Below, piece after piece: positions 52,219-61,648 of a stretch of DNA of 64,000 bases. Both the position numbers and the translations under genes were made by a program. Under the pieces are notes generated by a model that saw only the letters and a list, made by a program, of their open reading frames with translations, did not search any database and was not told where the DNA came from. Where the stretch lies: positions 434,001 through 498,000 of the forward strand of contig NZ_CP015772.1 in NCBI RefSeq assembly GCF_001654455.1, written 5' to 3'. Positions within the stretch are counted from its first letter, which is position 1. Each line of letters starts with the position of its first letter. The stretch is from Niabella ginsenosidivorans. GTDB lineage: Bacteria; Bacteroidota; Bacteroidia; Chitinophagales; Chitinophagaceae.

Positions 52219-52446
52219 TTACTCCAAACAGTCACCATTTTCAGCCTGCTTTTTCAGATCCCCGGCAGTAATAAAATGCCCTTGTTCAATTTCATCATTA
52301 CCCGTTTCTAAGTCCTTATTATATTCCTCCAATGTTTGCGGAATTTCTTTAGCCTTGTATCCAATACCCATCAATTTAAGTGTATGCAGCAGCCATTCTC
52401 TTTTTGAGGAATCTTTTATATTGTCGAAATTTATTATTAACTCCAT
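52219..52446 (-). CDS. small antitoxin-like hypothetical protein
   Basis: A 75-residue acidic protein beginning MELIINFDNIKDSSKREWLLHTLKLMGIGY and ending DEIEQGHFITAGDLKKQAENG. The form resembles small Bacteroidota antitoxins or addiction-module partners, with an N-terminal strand-helix and an acidic tail containing an EIEQGxFI(T)-type segment. No RelE/ParE-like toxin gene follows in the 186 bases before metG, so it would be solitary. Assignment is tentative. Confidence 0.5.
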   Translation of the reverse strand: MELIINFDNIKDSSKREWLLHTLKLMGIGYKAKEIPQTLEEYNKDLETGNDEIEQGHFITAGDLKKQAENGDCLE

Positions 52447-52529
52447 ATTTATTGTTTGGATAAGTTCTATAACAAATTAACCGGATTTTTCATCAAACAG
52501 GTAGCTGACTTTCATTTATCTTAGCATCC

Positions 52530-53561
52530 ATGAACCGTAAAACCTTTGTACAATCATCGCTGGCTGCACTGACTGCTGCAGGCCTTCCTGCATCCATGGC
52601 CTATGCGGGAGCGCAAAAACAGGTGGACATAAGCGGGGAAATCCCCCCGTTCTTAAAACCGGGCGACCTGATCGGTATTACTTCACCCGCCGGGTATATT
52701 ACGCGTGAAGAGATCCTTCCGGCTGCTGCACTGATGCAGCAGTGGGGTTTTAAAATAAGGGCGGGTTATACCATCGGTAAGCGGGACTTTACTTTTGGAG
52801 GAACCGATGCGGAAAGACTGGATGACCTGCAAAAGATGCTGGATGATGCGGATGTAAAAGCCATTATGTGCGCGCGTGGCGGCTATGGATCCGTGAGGAT
52901 CGTTGATGGATTGAAATGGGATCAATTCCGCCAGCGACCCAAGTGGGTGATCGGATTTAGTGATATTACGGTACTGCATTCACATATTCACCGCAATTTC
53001 GGGATCGCTACCATTCATTCCAAGATGTGCAACAGCTTTCCGGACGTTTGGGAAACGGCAGATCCGTTGCAGAAGGATACCATTGAATCCATCCGGAAGG
53101 CACTGACCGGTGAAAAAATGATGTATTCGGCGGAAGCTTTTAACAGTGTGAACAAACCGGGAACAGCAACGGGTATTCTGGTGGGCGGCAACCTGAAAAC
53201 CCTGGAAACGCTGGCCGGCTCGGCTTCAGATATTCATACAGATGGCAAGATCCTTTTTGTGGAAGATACGGGGGAATATATGTACAGCATCGACCGTATG
53301 CTCTGGAACCTGAAACGGACCGGCAAGCTGGCGAAGCTGGCCGGGTTGATCGTGGGGGGGATGAAGCTGAAACAGGATCCGCTGGATGAGCAGTTTGGTA
53401 AGAATATTTATGATTCGGTGCTGGAAAAAACAAAAGAATACAGCTACCCTGTTTGCTTCGATTTTCCGGTTGGGCACCAGATTGATAATTATGCCTACCG
53501 TTGTGGCACCCGCCATCAGTTAAATGTAACTATTAAAACCGCTACTTTAAACAGTTTGTAA
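52530..53561 (+). CDS. S66 LD-carboxypeptidase (MccF/LdcA-like), exported
   Basis: A 343-residue peptidase of family S66, which includes LD-carboxypeptidases of peptidoglycan recycling and MccF. A signal-like N-terminus (MNRKTFVQSSLAALTAAGLPASMAYAGA) precedes PFLKPGDLIGITSPAGYI. The catalytic Ser is in VIGFSDITVLHSH, the Glu in LFVEDTGEYMYSIDRML and the His in FPVGHQIDNYA. It ends 1 base before a second S66 gene with the same motif order, so the two are a tandem duplication with different localisation. Confidence 0.92.
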   Translation: MNRKTFVQSSLAALTAAGLPASMAYAGAQKQVDISGEIPPFLKPGDLIGITSPAGYITREEILPAAALMQQWGFKIRAGYTIGKRDFTFGGTDAERLDDLQKMLDDADVKAIMCARGGYGSVRIVDGLKWDQFRQRPKWVIGFSDITVLHSHIHRNFGIATIHSKMCNSFPDVWETADPLQKDTIESIRKALTGEKMMYSAEAFNSVNKPGTATGILVGGNLKTLETLAGSASDIHTDGKILFVEDTGEYMYSIDRMLWNLKRTGKLAKLAGLIVGGMKLKQDPLDEQFGKNIYDSVLEKTKEYSYPVCFDFPVGHQIDNYAYRCGTRHQLNVTIKTATLNSL

Positions 53562-53562
53562 A

Positions 53563-54477
53563 ATGATCATAAGGCAACCTCCTTTTTTAAAGAAAGGCGA
53601 TACGATCGGCATTGTTTGCCCGGCAGGATTTATGGATTATGCGAAAGCGGCAACATGCATCAGCGTGCTGGAAAAATGGGGCTTCCGGGTAAAAACAGGA
53701 GCCACACTGGGCGGAACATCAACCACTTATTTTTCAGGAACAGATGAAGAACGGCTGAAGGACCTTCAGCAAATGCTGAACGATGACGGAGTACAGGCCG
53801 TGCTTTGCGGCCGGGGCGGTTATGGTATGGGACGCATTATTGACCGCATTGATTTCAGTAAGTTTAAGAAACGACCCAAATGGGTGATCGGCTATAGCGA
53901 TATAACAATCTTTCACAGCCATATTTATACCAACTTTAAGATAAGCGGACTGCATTCTCCTATGGCAGCTGCTTTTAATGACGGGGAGTATAAAAATAAA
54001 TACATCCGGTCATTGCATGCTGCATTGACGGGGAAGAAAGCCAGTTACAAAGCCCGCCGTTCAAAATATAACCGCCACGGGCAGGCCACCGGCGAATTGA
54101 TCGGCGGAAATCTTTCGCTGCTGGTAACTGCAGTTGGCACAAAGTCGGACCTGCAAACAAAAGGAAAGATCCTGTTTGTGGAAGATGTTGGTGAAGAAAA
54201 GTACAGCATTGACCGGATGCTGTACCAGCTAAAACGAAGTGGTAAACTGGCGCATCTGGCCGGGATAGTTTTTGGCCGGTTTACAGATGTTGGTGATACC
54301 ACAAGGCCTTTCGGTCAGGAGGTCTATGAGATCTTATGGAATGTGGTTCGGGAATATGACTATCCTGTTTGTTTTGATTTTCCGGTAAGTCATGAAAAAG
54401 AGAACTATGCATTAAAGGTAGGTGGTACCTACCGGTTGGCGGTAGGGAAAGAGGGGGTAACACTTAAGGAAGCCTGA
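53563..54477 (+). CDS. S66 LD-carboxypeptidase, cytoplasmic paralogue
   Basis: A 304-residue S66 peptidase with the motifs PPFLKKGDTIGIVCPAGFM, VIGYSDITIFHSH (Ser), LFVEDVGEEKYSIDRML (Glu) and FPVSHEKENYALKVG (His). It lacks a signal peptide, unlike the copy upstream. The two start and stop within 2 bases of each other and are surely co-transcribed. Divergence between the copies is substantial, so the duplication is not recent. Confidence 0.92.
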   Translation: MIIRQPPFLKKGDTIGIVCPAGFMDYAKAATCISVLEKWGFRVKTGATLGGTSTTYFSGTDEERLKDLQQMLNDDGVQAVLCGRGGYGMGRIIDRIDFSKFKKRPKWVIGYSDITIFHSHIYTNFKISGLHSPMAAAFNDGEYKNKYIRSLHAALTGKKASYKARRSKYNRHGQATGELIGGNLSLLVTAVGTKSDLQTKGKILFVEDVGEEKYSIDRMLYQLKRSGKLAHLAGIVFGRFTDVGDTTRPFGQEVYEILWNVVREYDYPVCFDFPVSHEKENYALKVGGTYRLAVGKEGVTLKEA

Positions 54478-54714
54478 CCGTCTTTTACCGGCGGGCATAC
54501 CATTAACCCGGATACAGAGAAGCGGCCTGCTCCGGGATTATATAAGAGCCTGCCCGTTTCACAAAGTTACCCTTGTTCCAAACGTACAGGTATTTATATG
54601 CCACGCGTATTCACCACTGCATTACTGAAGAATCCTGCCATTAAAAGGTATTATTTAAGGACGGCTGATTCACCCGAAGTTCTTTTGTAGCAAAGCTCCG
54701 GGAAAAGATTACTA

Positions 54715-54745
54715 CGAATAGCTGCAAGGATTTTGCAGAAATTCG
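54715..54745. repeat. imperfect 31-bp palindrome
   Basis: CGAAT-AG-CTGCAA-GGATT-TTGCAG-AA-ATTCG is symmetric in its outer and inner blocks. It lies in the 600-base gap before oxyR, which holds no gene. Confidence 0.4.
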
Positions 54746-54795
54746 TCAAAACCCTTTTTTGGGCTTAAAATGCAGCTATTGTAATTTCATCAGTT

Positions 54796-54885
54796 GATAT
54801 GGCGCCCTAACAGGGTTTAATACGTTTCAGTTTTCCTTTGATTACCAATATACTGCCCCACAGGGCTGTTCTGTAGGGATGCGCC
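54796..54885. repeat. degenerate interspersed repeat
   Basis: The stretch with GGCGCCCTAACAGGG, TACCAATATACTGCCCC and ACAGGGCTGTTCTGTAGGG resembles the degenerate family of Bacteroidota intergenic repeats built on short hairpins of the CCCTA(N)CAGGG kind. The match is from memory of that family. No coding potential is seen between 54478 and 55078. Confidence 0.35.
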
Positions 54886-55078
54886 AGGGTAAGCAAACAG
54901 CCAGCTAATGTATGTAATAAAAGCGTCGTAAGGTGCAGCCTGTTTCATTTAAAATATGCCGGGAATAATGGCAAACCACTAAAATGCCATTGTAAATTTT
55001 TTCTGACTTGAACGGCAATATTTAGTTTTATAAATAAAACCGATTAATTTTATAATTCTATTGGTTAATTCTATATTT

Positions 55079-56029
55079 ATGACCTTACAGCAACTGGAAT
55101 ATATACTGGCAGTAGATGTCCACAGGAACTTTGTAAAGGCAGCAGATGCATGCTTTATTACCCAGCCAACCTTGAGCATGCAGATCCATAAGCTGGAAGA
55201 GGAGCTGGGCATAAAAATATTTGACCGCAGCAAGCAGCCTGTGGTGCCAACAGCTATCGGGCAGGGTGTGCTGGAGCATGCCCGCCGCGTCTTGCATGCG
55301 CGGAATGAGCTGGACCGGTTTATTGAAGATCAGAAGGGCACTATTTCCGGTCAACTGCGCATTGGAATTATTCCAACGCTGGCGCCCTACCTGCTGCCCA
55401 TATTTGTTCCTGCATTTATAAAAAAATACCCGGAGATCAAATTGATCGTGCAGGAGCTGATGACGGAACATATGATCCGGTATTTAAAAGAAGAACGGAT
55501 TGATGCCGGCATTTTGGTAACTCCTATTAATGAGCCAGGCATTAAAGAGCAGGTGCTGTTTTATGAAGAGCTGATGGTTTTTACTTCCAGGCAGAACAAA
55601 GCCTACCAGAAACAATACCTTCTGCCAAAGGACATTGATACCAGCAAGCTCTGGCTGCTGGAAGAAGGGCATTGCTTCCGGTCACAGATCATCTCTATCT
55701 GTGAATTGCAGCAACAAAGTCGTGAACATTCAGGGCTGGAATATGAAGCGGGGAGCATTGAAACCTTAAAGCGTATGGTAGAGATCAGCGACGGGGTAAC
55801 AATTATACCGGAACTGGCTGCCCTGCAAATGCCTAAAAGTCAGCAACAACTGATCCGCCATTTTAAGAAACCGGTGCCTGTGCGCGAGGTAAGCCTGGTG
55901 GTGCACAGGGATTTCCTGAAAGAAAAGCTGGTAACGGCGCTGCAAACGGAAATACTTGCAGCGGTGCCGGATAAATTAAAGAAGCCGCCTTCCCGCAATG
56001 TTATACCGGTTGTGGAGAGCGAAACTTAG
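55079..56029 (+). CDS. oxyR: OxyR-type LysR peroxide sensor
   Basis: A 316-residue LysR-family activator. The winged HTH (MTLQQLEYILAVDVHRNFVKAADACFITQPTLSMQIHKLEEELG) is followed by a substrate-binding-like domain containing LLEEGHCFRSQIISIC. With the ATG at 55079 the two cysteines fall at positions 199 and 208, the same numbers as the redox cysteines of E. coli OxyR; this supports both the identity and the start. An upstream TTG (55061) is less likely. It overlaps the 3' end of kup by 4 bases. Peroxide-responsive control of catalase/peroxidase genes is expected but none lies adjacent. Confidence 0.93.
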   Translation: MTLQQLEYILAVDVHRNFVKAADACFITQPTLSMQIHKLEEELGIKIFDRSKQPVVPTAIGQGVLEHARRVLHARNELDRFIEDQKGTISGQLRIGIIPTLAPYLLPIFVPAFIKKYPEIKLIVQELMTEHMIRYLKEERIDAGILVTPINEPGIKEQVLFYEELMVFTSRQNKAYQKQYLLPKDIDTSKLWLLEEGHCFRSQIISICELQQQSREHSGLEYEAGSIETLKRMVEISDGVTIIPELAALQMPKSQQQLIRHFKKPVPVREVSLVVHRDFLKEKLVTALQTEILAAVPDKLKKPPSRNVIPVVESET

Positions 56030-58005
56030 CTGGGATCCTCGATTCGCCGTAACTTTACGCTGGTAACCGGAGCCACAATTAACGGGAACTTCTCTACCGT
56101 AACATTGGAAAGATCCAGTCCAAAACCTTTTTCTTCAGAAAGGCTGATCTGTTTGATCATGAAATGCAGCTTCATGATGATCTTTTCAAGGAACGGGAGA
56201 TCATTATCCGGGCTCAGGTATTTTTCCATGACCATAAACTGGAAATCGCCAACCGTATTGCTGCTGGCAAGGCTTTCATACCGGCTGATGATGTTTACTT
56301 CATTGTTCACTACAAGGTCTTCCACCACTTTTTTAAACATAATGCTGATCCTTGGCTGAATACGGAATCCCAGACGGAAATCAATACGGATGATATCATT
56401 GGGGATGATGTGCTCCACCTTATATTCGGCGGTATAGGGGTCATCTAATGTGTCCACGTGCACAAACCAGTAAATATCTGCCCGTTTGGGCTTTTTGTTT
56501 AAAATGGAATAAATGATCTTGTGCTCAATTTCCTTGGGATTATCCGCACTGGTAAGGTAGATAAGGTGCGTAGCGTATTTGGCAATGGACCGGTCTGCGC
56601 TTAATTCCTGCATTTTAGGAATATAATGCTCCATACGCACAAATTCCACGTAGCGGTTTTTGATCTTTCTTGCACGATACCAAACATACATGACAATAAA
56701 CATCAGACCACCGATCATTACTGTTATATAGCCACCATGAACAAATTTTGCCAGCAATGCAATTAAATAGGCAATTTCTATTACCGCAAAACCAATAACG
56801 AATATATAGACCTTAATGGGTTTTATTCTTTTTAAAACCAGGTAATTGGCATAAAGAATGGTTGTCATAAGCATGGTTACGATAATGGCCAGGCCATAGG
56901 CGGCACCCATGCGGGATGATTGCTGGAAATATAAGACAACCCCGATGCACCCTATGAACATTAATGTGTTTACGGCGGGGATAAACAACTGCCCTTTTTC
57001 CTCTGACGGGTAGCGGATCTTTACCTTTGGCCAAAGGTTGAGGCGCATAGCCTCACTGATGAGGGTAAACGCTCCTGATATCATGGCCTGGCTGGCAATA
57101 ATTGCCGCCGTGGTGGCTATGATTACCCCCGGAACAATGAACCAGTCCGGCATCAGGTTATAAAAAGCATTAATTCCAAGGGTTTTCCTGACTGTTTCTG
57201 TAACGGTCAGCCCTTCATGGTGGGCCAGCAGGTAAGCGCCCTGCCCAAAATAACTCAGCAGCAGGCAGATTTTTACATAAACCCAGGAAATCCGGATATT
57301 ACCCCGGCCACAATGGCCCAGATCGCTGTAAAGGGCCTCGGCTCCTGTTGTACACAAAAACACCGCTCCCAATAGCCAGAAGCCATGCGGGTATTTGATT
57401 AAGAATTCTATTGCGTAATGAGGACTAAGCGCCCGGAAAATACTAAAGTCGTCTGAAATATGCAAAAGGCCAAATACCGCCAGCATGGTAAACCAGAGGA
57501 ACATTACAGGTCCGAATATTCTGCCGATAGAAGCGGTGCCAAACTGTTGAAGAAAAAAGAAAAGACAAAGAATAATAAGAACGATAATAACAATGGTGTC
57601 GGGCGCTATATGGCGCAGGGAAGGCAGGATAGATAAGCCTTCAACGGCTGAGGTGACTGTCATAGGTGGTGTGATCATACCATCGGCGATCATTGCGGCG
57701 CCTCCGATCATGGCAGGAATAACGAGCCACTTTCGCCGTCGCCGTACAAGCGCATATAAGGCAAAAGTGCCCCCTTCACCCCGGTTGTCAGCCCTTAAAA
57801 TAAGAACCACATACTTAATGGTGGTTTGCAAGGTAAGCGTCCAGATAATACAGGATAGCGATCCTATGATCAGCAATTCATCTATTTCCCGGTTTCCGAT
57901 AATTTCATTAAATACATATAAAGGGGAGGTTCCGATGTCTCCGTATATAATTCCCAGTGCAACAAGCAGCCCGGCTGCTGTGACTTTGTTTGTAGAAATT
58001 TTCAC
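56026..58005 (-). CDS. kup: KUP/Trk-type potassium uptake protein
   Basis: A 659-residue potassium transporter with about 12 membrane helices (ALGIIYGDIGTSPLYVFNEI is the family start, and GEGGTFALYALVRRRRKW the conserved loop) and a soluble C-terminal region of about 200 residues. K+ is probably taken up with protons. Length and start are typical. It converges on oxyR with a 4-base overlap of stop regions. Confidence 0.95.
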   Translation of the reverse strand: MKISTNKVTAAGLLVALGIIYGDIGTSPLYVFNEIIGNREIDELLIIGSLSCIIWTLTLQTTIKYVVLILRADNRGEGGTFALYALVRRRRKWLVIPAMIGGAAMIADGMITPPMTVTSAVEGLSILPSLRHIAPDTIVIIVLIILCLFFFLQQFGTASIGRIFGPVMFLWFTMLAVFGLLHISDDFSIFRALSPHYAIEFLIKYPHGFWLLGAVFLCTTGAEALYSDLGHCGRGNIRISWVYVKICLLLSYFGQGAYLLAHHEGLTVTETVRKTLGINAFYNLMPDWFIVPGVIIATTAAIIASQAMISGAFTLISEAMRLNLWPKVKIRYPSEEKGQLFIPAVNTLMFIGCIGVVLYFQQSSRMGAAYGLAIIVTMLMTTILYANYLVLKRIKPIKVYIFVIGFAVIEIAYLIALLAKFVHGGYITVMIGGLMFIVMYVWYRARKIKNRYVEFVRMEHYIPKMQELSADRSIAKYATHLIYLTSADNPKEIEHKIIYSILNKKPKRADIYWFVHVDTLDDPYTAEYKVEHIIPNDIIRIDFRLGFRIQPRISIMFKKVVEDLVVNNEVNIISRYESLASSNTVGDFQFMVMEKYLSPDNDLPFLEKIIMKLHFMIKQISLSEEKGFGLDLSNVTVEKFPLIVAPVTSVKLRRIEDPS

Positions 58006-58184
58006 TTGCTAATAAGTCCTTTTTACTGCAATAAAGCAGCAAAGTTTATATAAAGATTAATAAAGAAAAAACTTATTTTTTACGGTCTTTCCGGTATATT
58101 TTCCTTTTGAAAAAACGGGCTGTTAAAACCTTATCGGGTATTGAAGGAAAGCTGTACCTTTATAAACGAATAGGAATAAGTTTT

Positions 58185-59756
58185 ATGAAAAAGTTGATTT
58201 TTAACCTGTTACTAATCGGTTTCAGCCTTATTAACGTTGCAACTGCACAAAGTATTGTGTACGCTGATGTAAATAAAACAGACGTGCCCCGGATGAATTT
58301 TGAGATCATCGGAAAGCTGGCCAGTAATTATCTTATCTATAAAGAGGTAAAAGGGAGCCACCGGATCACTGTTTTTAATGAAAGCATGCAGCAACTGGAA
58401 ACGGTACCCATTACCCTGCTGCCCAAAAAAAAGGATCTGCTGGATGTGGGTTTTTATACTTTCTCCAACTTTGCGTATTTATTATACCAGTTCCAGCAGG
58501 GAAGCATCGTGTATTGTAATGCGGTGCGTATAGAGCCCAACGGAAAAATACTGGAAGAGCCGGTAACGCTGGATACCACGAGGATCGCCTATAAGGCCGA
58601 CCGTAAAATTTATACGGCGGCTCAGAGCGGTGACGGCAGCAAGATCATGATCTTTAAAATCAACAAAAAAGACCGCACGCGCCACCTGTTTACCACAAAA
58701 CTGTTTGACGCACAGTTAAACCTGCTCCAGGAAAGCCGGTATGCGCTGCCTATGAACAGAAGCGGCGATTATTTGTCCGGCTATAGCCTGGCAAACAACG
58801 GAGATTTTGCGTTTATCAAATACAACCGCTTAACAAGTGGGGATATAGAAGATGCAACGCTGATCGTAAAGCCCGCAGCTGTTGATGAATACCAGGAATA
58901 CCCGCTTGATATTAACAATCTTTTTCTGGATGATATTAAACTGAAGATTGATCAAGCCAATAACCGCTACCTGCTGACCTCGTTTTACTCCACCAAAAAA
59001 AGAGGAAATATTGCAGGATTGTACAATAGCGCGTTCAGTATTGACAGCCGTCAGCAGGTATTTAAGACAACTACAGCGTTTAATGATGAGCTGAAGAAAA
59101 AAATGAGCGGCAGGGCCAACAGCAAAAGAGCCTTTAATGATCTTTTTATAAACAGCATCATTATTCATGAGAACGGTGGCTTTTCAGTTGCGGCTGAAGC
59201 TCTGTATACCACAGGTGGAGCATGGGACCGCTGGGGTTACTGGGGTGGCCCTTATGGTTTCTATGGAGGTCCTTACGGGTTTTATGGCGGCTTTGGCTGG
59301 GGTTGGGGCTGGGGAGGCTTTTGGTCCCCCTATTATTATTACTCCCCCTTCTTCTACAGGAGCTACTGGTGGGGCGGATTAGGCTATGGATATGACTATG
59401 TAAGGTATAACGCAGGCAACCTTGCTGTGTTTTCCTTTGACAGGGAGGGCAACAGGACCACTGAAAATATTATTTTTAAAGACCAGTCAGAATCCGGAAC
59501 AGATGGCACTATTTCTTACCAGGTGCTGTTGAATAATGACCAGATGCATTTTATAATGAATCATTCCGGTAAAATAGCTGACCTTGACGACGTAGTGATT
59601 ACTGAAGACGGGCAAATGATAGAAAATGAGCCACGGGAGGCCAGGGACCGGTATGTAAATTTTATGCCCCGTTACGGAAAACAGGTAGGGCCCACCACCA
59701 TGATTATTCCTTATTCTTATAAAAAAAATATATCTTTTGCACGCGTTGATTTTTAA
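58185..59756 (+). CDS. secreted hypothetical protein with a Gly/Trp/Tyr-rich insert
   Basis: A 523-residue protein. The start at 58185 gives a signal peptide (MKKLIFNLLLIGFSLINVATAQ); the frame extends 26 codons upstream but those residues are not signal-like. The body (about 22-340) consists of beta-rich segments reminiscent of a propeller, with no known catalytic motif. Residues about 344-408 are extremely rich in Gly, Trp, Tyr and Phe (AWDRWGYWGGPYGFYGG and WGWGWGGFWSPYYYYSPFF), then ordinary sequence resumes. The insert looks like a flexible adhesive or phase-separating region. I do not recognise the family. Confidence 0.7.
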   Translation: MKKLIFNLLLIGFSLINVATAQSIVYADVNKTDVPRMNFEIIGKLASNYLIYKEVKGSHRITVFNESMQQLETVPITLLPKKKDLLDVGFYTFSNFAYLLYQFQQGSIVYCNAVRIEPNGKILEEPVTLDTTRIAYKADRKIYTAAQSGDGSKIMIFKINKKDRTRHLFTTKLFDAQLNLLQESRYALPMNRSGDYLSGYSLANNGDFAFIKYNRLTSGDIEDATLIVKPAAVDEYQEYPLDINNLFLDDIKLKIDQANNRYLLTSFYSTKKRGNIAGLYNSAFSIDSRQQVFKTTTAFNDELKKKMSGRANSKRAFNDLFINSIIIHENGGFSVAAEALYTTGGAWDRWGYWGGPYGFYGGPYGFYGGFGWGWGWGGFWSPYYYYSPFFYRSYWWGGLGYGYDYVRYNAGNLAVFSFDREGNRTTENIIFKDQSESGTDGTISYQVLLNNDQMHFIMNHSGKIADLDDVVITEDGQMIENEPREARDRYVNFMPRYGKQVGPTTMIIPYSYKKNISFARVDF

Positions 59757-59789
59757 TACGGTAAGGTTGTAAAGTAACTGGCTGTAGTT

Positions 59790-60782
59790 GTGATTGGAAC
59801 TTTTAAACAAAAAAACCCCGGAAATCTGATCATGATTTTCATTTTGGGTATCCTGCTCAAATTGCCGTGGTTGTTTGGAAAGTCTGCTGTTGTTATCCGC
59901 CCGCAGGACGGGTTTTTGTACGACCGGTTTATTAAGTTCCTGGAACCCCTTGCAGCCGTTTTTCCATCTGTATATGGCACTCTTGCTTTCCTGCTGATCT
60001 TCTGGCAGGCATACCTGCTTACTGTTTTTATCAATAACCAGCGCCTGGTTAACAGGCCCAATTATCTGGCAGGGATGGCATTAATGCTTATTTCTTCTTT
60101 TATTCCGGAATTCAACTATTTATCGGGCCCGTTGATCGTTTCCCTTCTTTTTTTGCTGGGATTTATCTCCATTTTCAGAGCGCATAATCATCCTAACGCC
60201 AGGGGGCTGATCTTTAACTGCGGGTTAGCATGCGGGCTGGCCACCATGTTTTTTCAGCCGGCTGTTTTCTTTATTTTGTGGGGCCTGATTGCGCTGGCTG
60301 TTTTACGGCCGTTCCGTTTTAATGAATGGCTGCTTCTGTTCATCGGGTTTACGGCGCCGTATTATTTTTATCTCATTTACCTGTTCCTGTCTGGTCAGTG
60401 GTCCACCGTTACCTCCATGATAGAACCTTTTAGTTTTGGCATCAGCCTGGAAAAACAGTCACTGTGGTTTGCCGGAGCCTTGTTTTTAACCATTTTGCCA
60501 CTTCTGGCAGGTATTTACTATATCAATGCCCTTTCATCAAAAATGCTTATCCAGATACGAAAAGGGTGGGTACTCTTTCTCCTGTATTTTGCAACCGCTG
60601 TTGTAATTGCACTGGTAAATCCCGGACCAGGCTTTGCAAACTGGGTATTGATCCTTGTTCCCTGCGCGGCTGTTCATGCTTTCGGATACCTGAACAGCGA
60701 GGTGAGGATTTATCCTGTGCTTTCGTTTTGGCTGACAGCAGGGTATATTATAGCCATTGAGGTAGCAGGCAGGTTTGCCTGA
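59790..60782 (+). CDS. DUF6427-like polytopic membrane protein
   Basis: A 330-residue protein with about nine membrane helices (for example LIMIFILGILLKLPWLFG; SLLFLLGFISIFRA; ATMFFQPAVFFILWGLIALAVL). The N-terminal segment FKQKNPGNLIMIFILGILLKLPWLF and the central FRPFRFNEWLL-like loop match the DUF6427 type. Function unknown. It lies 34 bases after the secreted protein and 74 bases before purQ. Confidence 0.8.
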   Translation: MIGTFKQKNPGNLIMIFILGILLKLPWLFGKSAVVIRPQDGFLYDRFIKFLEPLAAVFPSVYGTLAFLLIFWQAYLLTVFINNQRLVNRPNYLAGMALMLISSFIPEFNYLSGPLIVSLLFLLGFISIFRAHNHPNARGLIFNCGLACGLATMFFQPAVFFILWGLIALAVLRPFRFNEWLLLFIGFTAPYYFYLIYLFLSGQWSTVTSMIEPFSFGISLEKQSLWFAGALFLTILPLLAGIYYINALSSKMLIQIRKGWVLFLLYFATAVVIALVNPGPGFANWVLILVPCAAVHAFGYLNSEVRIYPVLSFWLTAGYIIAIEVAGRFA

Positions 60783-60800
60783 GCTGCTGCTTAAATTGAA

Positions 60801-60831
60801 TTTAAAATGAGGGACGCATTAGCTATCTTTG
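60801..60831 (+). promoter_or_regulatory. promoter of purQ
   Basis: TTTA (60801-60804), a 19-base spacer and TATCTTTG (60824-60831) fit the Bacteroidota TTTG/TAnnTTTG promoter with one -33 mismatch. The purQ ATG follows about 25 bases later. Confidence 0.6.
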
Positions 60832-60855
60832 CTTTTTAACCGAAATCAATCAATA

Positions 60856-61569
60856 ATGAAATTTGGAGTAGTCGTTTTCCCCGGATCCAATTGTGACAGG
60901 GATATGCTGGATGCTTTACAATATGACCTGAATCAGGAAGTGGTTCCTTTATGGCATAAGAGCGAGGACATCGGCTCTTTTTCAACGGAAGACTGTATTG
61001 TATTGCCCGGAGGATTTTCTTATGGCGATTATCTGCGCTGCGGCGCCATTGCTCGCTTTAGCCCTATTATGAAGCGGATTATTGAATTTGCAGAGAACGG
61101 AGGTAAAGTGTATGGTGTTTGTAACGGTTTCCAGATCTTATGTGAATCAGGGCTGCTGCCCGGAGCCTTATTGCGCAATGAACGTCAGCAGTATATCTGC
61201 AAAAATGTGTTTATAAAGGCAGACGGATTTTACAGGGAACGTATTTTGGATGATAAAGCGGTTTTCAGTGAAGTATATAAAATACCGGTTGCCCATGGAG
61301 AAGGGCGTTACTATGCAGACACGGCAACACTGGAACAATTAAAATCCAATGGCCAGATCCTCTTCCGCTATTGTAATGAAAACGGAACGGAAACACCCGA
61401 AAGTAATCCTAATGGCTCTATTGATCATATTGCCGGTATCAGTAATGAAGGGCGGAATGTTTTTGGGATGATGCCGCATCCGGAACGTGCCTGCAGCTCG
61501 GTTTTAGGCAATGAGGATGGTAAAAAGATCCTGACCTCCCTGTTAATGGCCAAGCAACTGGTTGCTTAA
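60856..61569 (+). CDS. purQ: phosphoribosylformylglycinamidine synthase subunit PurQ
   Basis: A 237-residue class I glutamine amidotransferase that supplies ammonia to PurL in purine synthesis. The catalytic cysteine is Cys89 in GVCNGFQILCESG; GGFSYGDYLRCGAIARFSPIM is characteristic of PurQ, and FGMMPHPERA contains the catalytic His. An in-frame start at 60829 would add nine residues, but MKFGVVVFPGSNCD is the family start and lies at normal promoter distance. purS and purL are not present in the window. Confidence 0.96.
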   Translation: MKFGVVVFPGSNCDRDMLDALQYDLNQEVVPLWHKSEDIGSFSTEDCIVLPGGFSYGDYLRCGAIARFSPIMKRIIEFAENGGKVYGVCNGFQILCESGLLPGALLRNERQQYICKNVFIKADGFYRERILDDKAVFSEVYKIPVAHGEGRYYADTATLEQLKSNGQILFRYCNENGTETPESNPNGSIDHIAGISNEGRNVFGMMPHPERACSSVLGNEDGKKILTSLLMAKQLVA

Positions 61570-61648
61570 TTTTAACGTCATTGGTTAAACCATCCTTTTC
61601 AGGAATTGTAAAAAAAGGCAAACCTATTAAATGATTAAATTATACTTA

